In this document: positions 17,747-24,827 of the stretch, piece by piece
How the letters are laid out: each line of letters starts with the position of its first letter
Numbering within the stretch: the first letter of the stretch is position 1
Source of the DNA: Burkholderia savannae
GTDB lineage: Bacteria > Pseudomonadota > Gammaproteobacteria > Burkholderiales > Burkholderiaceae
Length of the DNA: 64,000 bases
Reading direction: 5' to 3'
NCBI RefSeq assembly: GCF_001524445.2
Contig: NZ_CP013418.1
Coordinates: 496,001-560,000, forward strand
Notes under the pieces: model-generated
Database searches by the model: none
Seen by the model: only the letters and a program-made list of their open reading frames with translations
Told to the model about the DNA's origin: nothing
Translations under genes and position numbers: made by a program

Positions 17747-19042
17747 ATGCCTACCTGGATGACCGCTCTGAGAGAGCAGAAGACGCCGCGCAAGCTCACG
17801 CGCGGCACGACGTTCGGCACGGTGATCAACGGCGTCGTCGACGTGCCGGTGTCGATGCGGTTCTTCTGCTATCTGTCGATCGCGATGTTCGTGATGTTCG
17901 TCGTCGCGCTCGTGCGCCTCACGTATGCGAACACCGAGAACGTGATGGGCATGCTCACGCCGCGCACGGGGCTGATCGGCGTCGGCGCGCCGCCCGGATG
18001 GGCGGTGCGCGAGGTGTTCGTCGCGAAGGATCAGCACGTGAAGGCCGGCCAGAAGCTCCTGAGCGTCACGCGCGACACGAGCTTCGTCGCGCAGGCGAAC
18101 AACGCGCAGGGGATGCGCGAATCGATCAAGCGCCAGCGCGTCGAGGTCGATCAGCAGATGGATGCGGTGAAGCTCGAATACCAGTCGACGATCCAGCAGA
18201 TCAACCAGCAGATCGGCGCGCTCGCGGAGAGCCGCGGCCTCATGGACAAGCAGATCCAGGACCAGAAGCGGATCGTGTCCGAGTACCAGGAGCGGCGCGA
18301 CCGCGTGAAGCAGCTCTTGAACGAGCAGGTGGTCACGCTCGAGCAGTACAACCAGGTGAACACGCAGTATCTGCAGGCGAGCCAGGCGTATCAGGATCTG
18401 ATGCTGCGCCGCGCCGATCTCGTGAAGAACGCGATGAAGCTGCGCGGCGATCTGGAAACCGTGCAGAGCAAGTACGACGGCTCGAACGCCGAGCTGAAGA
18501 TCAAGCGGGAAGAACTGAACTCGAAGGAATTCAACATCGACGAGAACGTGAATCAGGTGCTGTACGCGCCCGCCGACGGGCAGATCGTGCGGTTCGACGT
18601 CGTGCAGGGCAGCGTGATCGATCCGCCCGGCACGCGCGTCGTCGAGATCCTGCCGGCGAAGGCGGACGGGCTCATCGCCGAGCTGTACATTCCGTCGTCG
18701 AAGGCGGGGTTCGTGAAGCCCGGCCAGGAAGTGAAGCTCGCGTACGGCAGCTATCCGGTCGAGAAGTTCGGCACCTATCGCGGCAAGCTGCTGTCGGTGT
18801 CGCCCGTCGCGTTCACCGCGAAGGAGCTGAATCTGCCGGCCGACGCCGGCGCGCCGCAGACCTACTTCAAGTGCTGGGTCGAGCTCGCCGACCGCAATCC
18901 GGCGTTTGAAGGCAGGCCGCTCACGCTGAAGGCCGGGATGACGCTGAAGGCGGACATCGTGCTCGAGAAGCGCAGCCTGCTCGAATGGCTGTTCGAACCG
19001 TTGTATCGGATCCGGCAGCGGATGTTCGGTACGCCCGCGTGA
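17747..19042 (+). CDS. HlyD-family membrane fusion protein (exporter adaptor)
   Basis: 431 residues. It bridges an inner-membrane ABC exporter and an outer-membrane TolC channel. A short cytoplasmic N-terminus precedes one membrane helix (about 38-58). A split lipoyl domain follows ('KAGQKLLSV' on one side, 'VLYAPADGQIVRFDVVQGSVI' on the other), and between them a long helical hairpin at about 118-270, rich in Gln, Glu, Lys and Arg. The C-terminal beta-barrel part ends 'YRIRQRMFGTPA'. It starts 13 bases after the acyltransferase-like gene. The order exporter, extra enzyme, adaptor in one transcript, with a TolC gene 5 kb upstream, makes a complete trans-envelope route. Confidence 0.9.
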   Translation: MPTWMTALREQKTPRKLTRGTTFGTVINGVVDVPVSMRFFCYLSIAMFVMFVVALVRLTYANTENVMGMLTPRTGLIGVGAPPGWAVREVFVAKDQHVKAGQKLLSVTRDTSFVAQANNAQGMRESIKRQRVEVDQQMDAVKLEYQSTIQQINQQIGALAESRGLMDKQIQDQKRIVSEYQERRDRVKQLLNEQVVTLEQYNQVNTQYLQASQAYQDLMLRRADLVKNAMKLRGDLETVQSKYDGSNAELKIKREELNSKEFNIDENVNQVLYAPADGQIVRFDVVQGSVIDPPGTRVVEILPAKADGLIAELYIPSSKAGFVKPGQEVKLAYGSYPVEKFGTYRGKLLSVSPVAFTAKELNLPADAGAPQTYFKCWVELADRNPAFEGRPLTLKAGMTLKADIVLEKRSLLEWLFEPLYRIRQRMFGTPA

Positions 19043-19055
19043 CGGCCGATGCGTA

Positions 19056-20585
19056 ATGGGTGACAAGCATCGTCGACGACGCGCGCGCCGCGGCTGGCGC
19101 GCTCCGGTGTCCTGTTGGCTCGGCGCGACGCTGCTCGCGTGCGCATGGTCCGCGCACGCGCAGGACGGCGGCTCGGCGAAATGGCGCGACGGCGCGGACG
19201 GCATCGGCTTCTTTCCGGGCGGCGACGCGCCCGGCTTCGACGCGAACGCGTGGGGGCCGGTGCCGGGCGACGCGCGGCGGGCGTCGGCGGGCGCGGGGCG
19301 GGGCGCGGCGTCGAGCGGCGGCGCATCGAGCGGGACGGCGGACATGGCGGGCGCAGCGGCTGGAGCGGGCGCATCGGACGCATCGGGCGCCCTCGCCGCG
19401 AGCCCGAACGCGCCGCGTCCGCGCAGGCTCACCGAAGAGACGATCACGCTCGGCCAACGCGTCGCGACGCCGGCCGCCGCGACGCGCGTGCGCTCCGGCG
19501 GCGGCGGCGACGGCATCGGCTTCGCCGACGCGCCGGGCGGCGCGCCCGCGGACGACGCGCCCTCCGCCGACGCATGCGGCGGCAGCGCGTGCGCGCCGGA
19601 CGAGGGCGCGGCGCGGCGCCCGCCCGCGGACGCGGCGCCGCGCTTCATCGCCGGCGTGCGCTACGACCGGATGCCGTACGAGCTGCATCCGATCGATCCG
19701 GAAATGCTGCCCGATCTGCCGGAGGCGCAGGGCCCGACGCTCCTCGAGCAATTGCGGGGCGACGACAGCAACATGATCGGGATCGGCTGGCACTACGTGT
19801 TGTCGACGGGCCGCTCGACGCCCGTGACGACGACGACGGGGGCGCTCGGGATCGGCAGCTTCGTGAATCCGGGCTCCGCGGTGTCGATCAGCAACGCGAA
19901 CACGCCCGCGTTCACGTTCACGCATTTCTTCGGCGAGCACGTCGCGGCCGAGATCGTCGGCGGGATTCCGCCCGAGCTGACGATGCGCGGCCACGGCAGC
20001 GTCGGGTTGCCGTTCGACAAGATCTTCCCGGGCGTGCAGGGCCGGCTGCCGCTCGTCGACCTCGGCAACACGCAGAGCAATCCGCTCGGCACGACGCGCG
20101 CGTGGCTTGCGTCGACCGTGTTCAAGTATTACCTCGGTAAGCGCGAGGACCGGCTCCGGCCATACGTCGGCCTCGGCATCAGCTACACGCGCTTCACGAA
20201 CTCGAACCTGAGCCCGGTGTTCGCGAACAAGCTCACGTCGCTCGGCGGCCTGCTGTCGGCGGGCATCTCGCTCGGCGATCTGCAATCGCTGCTCGCCGAT
20301 CCGAGCGCGCTCGATCGTCTGCTGCAGGCGGGCGCGAATCTCGTGCTGTCGAACGGCGTCCATGCGACGGCGAGCGTGAAGAGCACGTGGACGCCCGTGT
20401 TCGTCGTCGGCGCGAACTATCAGCTCACGCGCCAGTTGTCGCTGTCGACGGCGCTCTCGTACATTCCGCTGAAGGCGGCGATCACGCTCAACATCAACGA
20501 CGCGAAGCGCATCCTCGCGTCGAACACGACGACGCTTTCCGCGAACGTCCTGCTCTGCACGATGCTGCTCAACTACCGGTTCTGA
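19056..20585 (+). CDS. OmpW-like outer-membrane protein with a disordered N-terminal region
   Basis: 509 residues: a signal peptide (basic start, then 'WLGATLLACAWSAHA'), a long low-complexity segment rich in Ala, Gly, Asp and Ser (about 35-215), and a C-terminal eight-strand barrel-like part of about 280 residues. The barrel has 'FTFTHFFGEHVAAEIVGGIP', 'YYLGKREDRLRPYVGLGISY' and a final Phe (LLNYRF), the usual BAM signal. OmpW barrels are about 200 residues; here the family is extended at its front and by a loop around 385-430. It follows the adaptor by 13 bases, so it is last in the operon. Role unknown: it might help the product cross or protect the producer. Confidence 0.8.
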   Translation: MGDKHRRRRARRGWRAPVSCWLGATLLACAWSAHAQDGGSAKWRDGADGIGFFPGGDAPGFDANAWGPVPGDARRASAGAGRGAASSGGASSGTADMAGAAAGAGASDASGALAASPNAPRPRRLTEETITLGQRVATPAAATRVRSGGGGDGIGFADAPGGAPADDAPSADACGGSACAPDEGAARRPPADAAPRFIAGVRYDRMPYELHPIDPEMLPDLPEAQGPTLLEQLRGDDSNMIGIGWHYVLSTGRSTPVTTTTGALGIGSFVNPGSAVSISNANTPAFTFTHFFGEHVAAEIVGGIPPELTMRGHGSVGLPFDKIFPGVQGRLPLVDLGNTQSNPLGTTRAWLASTVFKYYLGKREDRLRPYVGLGISYTRFTNSNLSPVFANKLTSLGGLLSAGISLGDLQSLLADPSALDRLLQAGANLVLSNGVHATASVKSTWTPVFVVGANYQLTRQLSLSTALSYIPLKAAITLNINDAKRILASNTTTLSANVLLCTMLLNYRF

Positions 20586-20812
20586 GCGGCGTCGCGCGGC
20601 TCCGTGCGCTCGAGGCAATCCATGCGCTCCGGCCGGTGCCGGCGTGGATGTGGGCGTCGCCGGCGGGCGGCCCGTCTCGTCTCATCGTCCGGCGGCTTGC
20701 CGGCCGCCGGCCACGCCGCCGCCCGATCCTTTCCGCGCGGTCATTCCCCCGACATCCGGGCCTGCGATAATGTGCGCGGAACGCGTCTGCAACGCGCAGC
20801 AAGGAGGCCGGC

Positions 20813-21739
20813 ATGAGCGAAAAGGACACGCGGCGCGACATGGCGCCGCTGCACGAGCGGCAGCGCCGCTTCGAGGAGGATCTCGTCGACGCGTACGACG
20901 AAGAGCTCGAGATGGAGCTCGACGACCGTCGCTTCGAGGATGAGACGCTCTTTTCCGCCGAGCGCCGCGAAGCGCGCAAGCGCTACTTCCGCGAGCTGTT
21001 CCGCCTGCAGGGCGAGCTCGTGAAGCTGCAGGACTGGGTCGTGAACACCGGGCACCGGCTCGTCGTGATCTTCGAGGGGCGCGACGCGGCGGGCAAGGGC
21101 GGCGCGATCAAGCGCATCACGCAGCGGCTGAATCCGCGCGTGTGCCGGGTCGCCGCGCTGCCCGCGCCGAGCAACCGCGAGCGCACGCAATGGTATTTCC
21201 AGCGCTACGTCGCGCATCTGCCCGCGGGCGGCGAGATCGTGCTGTTCGACCGCAGCTGGTACAACCGCGCGGGCGTCGAACGCGTGATGAATTTCTGCAC
21301 CGACGACGAGTACGAGGAGTTCTTCCGCTCGGTGCCGGAGTTCGAGAAAATGCTCGCGCGCAGCGGAATCCAGATCGTCAAGTACTGGTTCTCGATCACC
21401 GACGAAGAGCAGGAAGTCCGCTTCCAGAACCGCATCGACGATCCGCTCAAGCAATGGAAGCTGAGCCCGATGGATCTCGAGAGCCGCCGCCGCTGGGAGG
21501 CGTACACGGCGGCGAAGGAGGAGATGCTGATGCGCACGCACATTCCCGAGGCGCCGTGGTGGGTCGTGCAGGCGGTCGACAAGAAGAGCGCGCGGCTCAA
21601 TTGCATGAGCCATCTGCTGAGCCTCGTGCCGTACTACGAGATCGAGCGCGATCCCGTGCATCTGCCGCAGCGCGAGCATCACGACGACTACATCCGGCGT
21701 CCGGTGCCGGCCGACATGATCGTGCCGGAGATTTACTGA
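20813..21739 (+). CDS. ppk2: Polyphosphate kinase 2 family protein
   Basis: 308 residues, single-domain PPK2. It transfers phosphate between polyphosphate and nucleotides, usually making nucleoside triphosphates. Walker A is at residues 89-97 (GRDAAGKGG), the Walker B-type 'LFDRSWYNR' has Asp146, and the arginines of the lid ('SNRERTQWYF') are present. The N-terminal 50 residues are acidic and helical. AGGAGG just before ATG 20813 supports the start, and GATAAT at 20766-20771 could be its -10 box. It sits between the export operon and precursor 3, but its own promoter and common function suggest it is not part of the peptide system. Confidence 0.93.
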   Translation: MSEKDTRRDMAPLHERQRRFEEDLVDAYDEELEMELDDRRFEDETLFSAERREARKRYFRELFRLQGELVKLQDWVVNTGHRLVVIFEGRDAAGKGGAIKRITQRLNPRVCRVAALPAPSNRERTQWYFQRYVAHLPAGGEIVLFDRSWYNRAGVERVMNFCTDDEYEEFFRSVPEFEKMLARSGIQIVKYWFSITDEEQEVRFQNRIDDPLKQWKLSPMDLESRRRWEAYTAAKEEMLMRTHIPEAPWWVVQAVDKKSARLNCMSHLLSLVPYYEIERDPVHLPQREHHDDYIRRPVPADMIVPEIY

Positions 21740-21749
21740 GGTCTTCCCG

Positions 21750-21781
21750 CGGCGCGCGCGGACGAACGCCCGCGCGCGCCG
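21750..21781. terminator. 12-bp hairpin between convergent ppk2 and precursor 3
   Basis: cggcgcgcgcgg and ccgcgcgcgccg pair exactly around an 8-base loop. It lies between two convergent stops (21739 and 21800). There is no T-run on either side, so it may be a shared, weak terminator. Confidence 0.5.
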
Positions 21782-21799
21782 GGACGCCGACGCCGCGCG

Positions 21800-22057
21800 T
21801 CAATAATGCTTGGCCGGGATGCCGAATAGGTTGAGGAGCGAGTTGCCGAGGTTCACGGCCGCCGTCGTCAGCACTTCGCCGATGCCGTATGCCGCGCTGC
21901 TGATCGGCGACAGAAGGCCGAGCGTGAGCGTGTTGCCGATCGTTTCCGCGCCTTTGCCTGCGACCTCTATCAGATTGCCGAGCGTGTCGAAGATGCTGCC
22001 GCCGTCATAGTGGCCGCCCGAGACGTGGGCGATTTCCTGCTGGCTGAGTTCCTGCAT
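21800..22057 (-). CDS. Double-glycine leader precursor peptide 3 (85 aa)
   Basis: ATG at 22057 follows AGGAGA with a good spacer. Residues 1-15, MQELSQQEIAHVSGG, align with the leaders of precursors 1 and 2: hydrophobic residue at 4, Ser/Thr at 5, Gln/Glu at 7 and 8, Val/Ile at 12, Gly-Gly at 14-15. The 70-residue core begins HYDGGSIFDTLGNLIEVAG, is Gly/Leu/Ile-rich with almost no charge, has no Cys, and ends 'GIPAKHY'. It resembles hydrophobic class II bacteriocins in composition, but I know no homologue. It is on the opposite strand, 5-8 kb from the exporter, which would serve it in trans. Confidence 0.85.
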   Translation of the reverse strand: MQELSQQEIAHVSGGHYDGGSIFDTLGNLIEVAGKGAETIGNTLTLGLLSPISSAAYGIGEVLTTAAVNLGNSLLNLFGIPAKHY

Positions 22058-22311
22058 CTTGGTTCTCCTGAGAAGTTTGGACCCAAAGAGTCCGGATTGA
22101 CGAGTGGCCCGACGGGCGTCATGCCCGGCCGGAATTCGACGGCACCGGACCGGGACCGGTGCCGCAACAGACATTAGAGACATGTTCGATTGAAAGATGT
22201 ACGTTAGGCTACGAATGCAATATGTCAGGATGTGCCGCGCGTCACGAACGCGGCGCCGGCGTGCGCCGGGCGGGATTGACAAACCGTGCGCGCTACCGCA
22301 AGCTTGCGCAC

Positions 22312-22374
22312 ATGAATTCCTATGGCTTTCGCATCGCGCACATTATTCGCACCATTCATCGAATGGTGGGTTAG
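22312..22374 (+). CDS. Candidate isoleucine-rich leader peptide of ilvA (20 aa)
   Basis: A 20-codon frame, MNSYGFRIAHIIRTIHRMVG, with four Ile codons (22333, 22342, 22345, 22354), stops at 22372-22374, 24 bases before a Rho-independent terminator and 90 bases before the isoleucine-pathway gene ilvA. This is the layout of transcription attenuation. TTGACA at 22276-22281 could be the -35 box; then the message would start close to the ATG and be nearly leaderless, since no Shine-Dalgarno sequence is seen. The frame is too short to judge by codon use, so the call rests on position, Ile content and pairing. Confidence 0.6.
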   Translation: MNSYGFRIAHIIRTIHRMVG

Positions 22375-22424
22375 CGCGCGTACGAAAGCATTTACAGCAA
22401 CCCGCCCCGTGAGGCGGGTTTTTT
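22365..22424 (+). terminator. Attenuator terminator and alternative antiterminator before ilvA
   Basis: aacccgcc (22399-22406), a 6-base loop, ggcgggtt (22413-22420) and a T-run to 22424 form a textbook terminator. GGTGGGTT at 22365-22372, which is the end of the leader peptide frame, can pair with the same aacccgcc (eight pairs, one G-U). A ribosome stalled at the Ile codons would leave that segment free and prevent termination; a ribosome at the stop would cover it. Confidence 0.75.
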
Positions 22425-22464
22425 GTTTCCGTCTCCCGGGCGTCCACTCCCAGGAGAGCCTGCC

Positions 22465-24060
22465 ATGCAGTCAGACGACGCCGTCACGGAAACCCCCGAA
22501 GCCCGCACGCGAGCCGCGCCCGCGATGCGCGCGGCGAGCGCGCTCGACGAATACCTGAAGCTGATTCTGAACGCGCGCGTCTATGACGTCGCGCGCGAGA
22601 CGGCGCTCGAGCTTGCGCCGAACCTGTCGGCGCGCGTGCGCAACACGGTCTGGCTGAAGCGCGAGGATACGCAGCCGGTGTTCTCGTTCAAGATCCGCGG
22701 CGCGTACAACAAGATGGCGCATCTGTCCGCCGACGCGCTCGCGCGCGGCGTGATCACCGCGTCTGCGGGCAATCATGCGCAGGGCGTCGCGCTCGCGGCG
22801 GCGCGGCTTCGCGTGAAGGCGACGATCGTCGTGCCGGAGACGGCGCCGCGCGTGAAGGTCGATGCGGTGCGCGCGCACGGCGGCGCGTTCGTCGAAGTCG
22901 TGCAGGCGGGCGAATCGTACAGCGATGCGTATGCGTACGCGCTGCGCGTGCAGCAGCGCGACCGGCTCGCGTTCATCCCGGCGTTCGACGATCCGCACGT
23001 GATCGCGGGCCAGGGCACGGTCGCGATGGAAATCCTGCGCCAGCATCAGGGGCCGATCCACGCGATCTTCGTGCCGATCGGCGGCGGCAGCCTGGCCGCG
23101 GGCGTGGCCGCGTACGTGAAGGCGGTGCGGCCCGAGATCAAGGTGATCGGCGTGCAGACCGACGATTCGTGCGCGATGAAGCGCTCGCTCGACGCGGGCG
23201 AGCGCGTCGAGCTCGCCGAGGTCGGCCTCTTCTCCGACGGCACCGCGGTGAAGCGCGTCGGCGAGGAGACGTTCCGGCTCTGCACCGCGTATCTCGACGA
23301 CGTCTTGACCGTCGACACCGACGCGCTCTGCGCGGCGATCAAGGACGTGTTCCAGGACACGCGCAGCGTGCTCGAGCCCGCCGGCTCGCTCGCGGTCGCG
23401 GGCGCGAAGCGGTATGCGGAGCGCGAAGGCATCGAAGGCGAGACGCTCGTCGCGATCACGTCCGGCGCGAACATGAATTTCGACCGGATGCGCTTCGTCG
23501 CCGAGCGCGCCGAAGTGGGCGAGGCGCGCGAAGCGGTGTTCGCGGTGACGCTCCCCGAGGAGCGCGGCAGCTTCAAGCGCTTCTGCTCGCTCGTCGGCGA
23601 GCGCAACGTGACCGAGTTCAACTACCGGATCGCCGACGCGCAATCGGCGCACATCTTCGTCGGCGTGCAGATCAAGCGGCGCGACGAATCGGACGAGATC
23701 GCGCGCAACTTCGCCGTGCACGGCTTCGACACTGTCGATCTGAGCGGCGACGAACTCGCGAAGCAGCATGTGAGGCACATGGTCGGCGGCCGCTCGCCGC
23801 TCGCGCACGACGAGCGGCTGTTCCGCTTCGAATTCCCCGAGCGGCCGGGCGCGCTGATGAAGTTCCTGTCGTCGATGGCGCCCGACTGGAACATCAGCCT
23901 GTTCCACTACCGCAATCAGGGCGGCGATGCGAGCTCGATCCTCGTCGGCCTTCAGGTGCCGCGGGCGGACGACGCGGCGTTCGACCGCTTCCTTGCGACG
24001 CTCGGCTATCCGCAGCGCGAGGAAACCGGCCATCCCGCTTATCGGCTGTTTCTCGGCTGA
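22465..24060 (+). CDS. ilvA: Threonine ammonia-lyase, biosynthetic type
   Basis: 531 residues; converts threonine to 2-oxobutanoate, the first step to isoleucine. The PLP lysine is Lys76 in 'SFKIRGAYNKM'; the phosphate loop 'GGGSLAAGVAAY' is intact. Two ACT-like regulatory domains follow (about 335-420 and 430-525), typical of the long form inhibited by isoleucine. ATG 22465 is chosen because AGGAGA lies at 22452-22457; the frame extends upstream over the terminator, which argues against an earlier start. Its 3' end overlaps the convergent TetR gene by 22 bases. Regulation by the leader attenuator upstream is likely. Confidence 0.95.
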   Translation: MQSDDAVTETPEARTRAAPAMRAASALDEYLKLILNARVYDVARETALELAPNLSARVRNTVWLKREDTQPVFSFKIRGAYNKMAHLSADALARGVITASAGNHAQGVALAAARLRVKATIVVPETAPRVKVDAVRAHGGAFVEVVQAGESYSDAYAYALRVQQRDRLAFIPAFDDPHVIAGQGTVAMEILRQHQGPIHAIFVPIGGGSLAAGVAAYVKAVRPEIKVIGVQTDDSCAMKRSLDAGERVELAEVGLFSDGTAVKRVGEETFRLCTAYLDDVLTVDTDALCAAIKDVFQDTRSVLEPAGSLAVAGAKRYAEREGIEGETLVAITSGANMNFDRMRFVAERAEVGEAREAVFAVTLPEERGSFKRFCSLVGERNVTEFNYRIADAQSAHIFVGVQIKRRDESDEIARNFAVHGFDTVDLSGDELAKQHVRHMVGGRSPLAHDERLFRFEFPERPGALMKFLSSMAPDWNISLFHYRNQGGDASSILVGLQVPRADDAAFDRFLATLGYPQREETGHPAYRLFLG

Positions 24061-24749
24061 CGATCGCCGCGCGAACGGCGCGCGGCCGGCTTGCTCGCCC
24101 GCCGCGCCGGAGCGGCGGGCGGGGCCGGAGCCGGAGCAACATCGGTATCGGTATCGGCATCGGTATCGGCATCGCGATCGGCGTGGCCGTCGGCTTCGAC
24201 GTCGCCCGCCGGCGGCAGCCGCTTGCCGAGCGCGAGCAGCGAGCGGAACAGCGCCGCGAAATCGTCCGGGCCCATCGGCAGCGCGCTTTGCTGCGCGCCG
24301 ACGAAGCACAGGTAGGACACCTGCGCGAACAGCGCCGCGTCTGACTCGCTGCGCAGCGTCTGCCTGCAGAACGCATGCGCGGCCGCGAGCCGCGCGCGAT
24401 CGGCGCGGCGCTGGAATTCGGCGACGAGCGGCTCGTGCAGCGACCACGTCCGGATCGCCGCCTCGCGGCGCGGGTTCATCCGCGACGCCGCGGCGAGATA
24501 GCGGTCGAGCGCGGTCTCGGGCGGCTCGTCGCCTTGCAGCAGCGCGATCGCCTGCGTCGTGTAGGCCGCTTCCCATTCGGCGAGCAGCGCGAGAACGAAC
24601 GCCTTCCGGCTGCCGAAGTGATGGTAGAACGCGCCGCGCGTGACGCCCAGGCGGCGCGCGAGCTGGTCGGCTGACACGCCTTGCGCGCCTTCGTCGTCGA
24701 GCGCGGCGAGGCCCGCCGCGATCCAGTCCGCTCTTGTCGTTCTTGCCAT
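24039..24749 (-). CDS. TetR-family transcriptional regulator with a repeat-coded acidic tail
   Basis: 236 residues. The N-terminal helix-turn-helix is plain (residues about 25-50: 'VSADQLARRLGVTRGAFYHHF'), followed by a ligand-binding helical domain to about 190. The C-terminal 45 residues are extra: alternating Asp-Ala/Asp-Thr codons from an atcggt-type hexanucleotide repeat at about 24139-24180, then Ala/Pro/Arg-rich residues. The last codons overlap the 3' end of ilvA on the other strand. It starts 78 bases from the divergent FAD oxidoreductase gene, the likely target; the shared gap would contain the operator. Ligand unknown. Confidence 0.85.
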   Translation of the reverse strand: MARTTRADWIAAGLAALDDEGAQGVSADQLARRLGVTRGAFYHHFGSRKAFVLALLAEWEAAYTTQAIALLQGDEPPETALDRYLAAASRMNPRREAAIRTWSLHEPLVAEFQRRADRARLAAAHAFCRQTLRSESDAALFAQVSYLCFVGAQQSALPMGPDDFAALFRSLLALGKRLPPAGDVEADGHADRDADTDADTDTDVAPAPAPPAAPARRASKPAARRSRGDRQPRNSR

Positions 24750-24827
24750 GAAAACGTACAGGCTTTGTATGGTCCGATCGTGGCGGCTATTGTACGGCCT
24801 CGTTCAACCCTCGAGGTCGTCCTCGCC

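Noticed and set aside
20813..21739. ppk2 as part of the peptide export system
   Set aside because: It has its own ribosome site and promoter-like box, is a common stand-alone gene, and polyphosphate kinase has no known role in peptide export.
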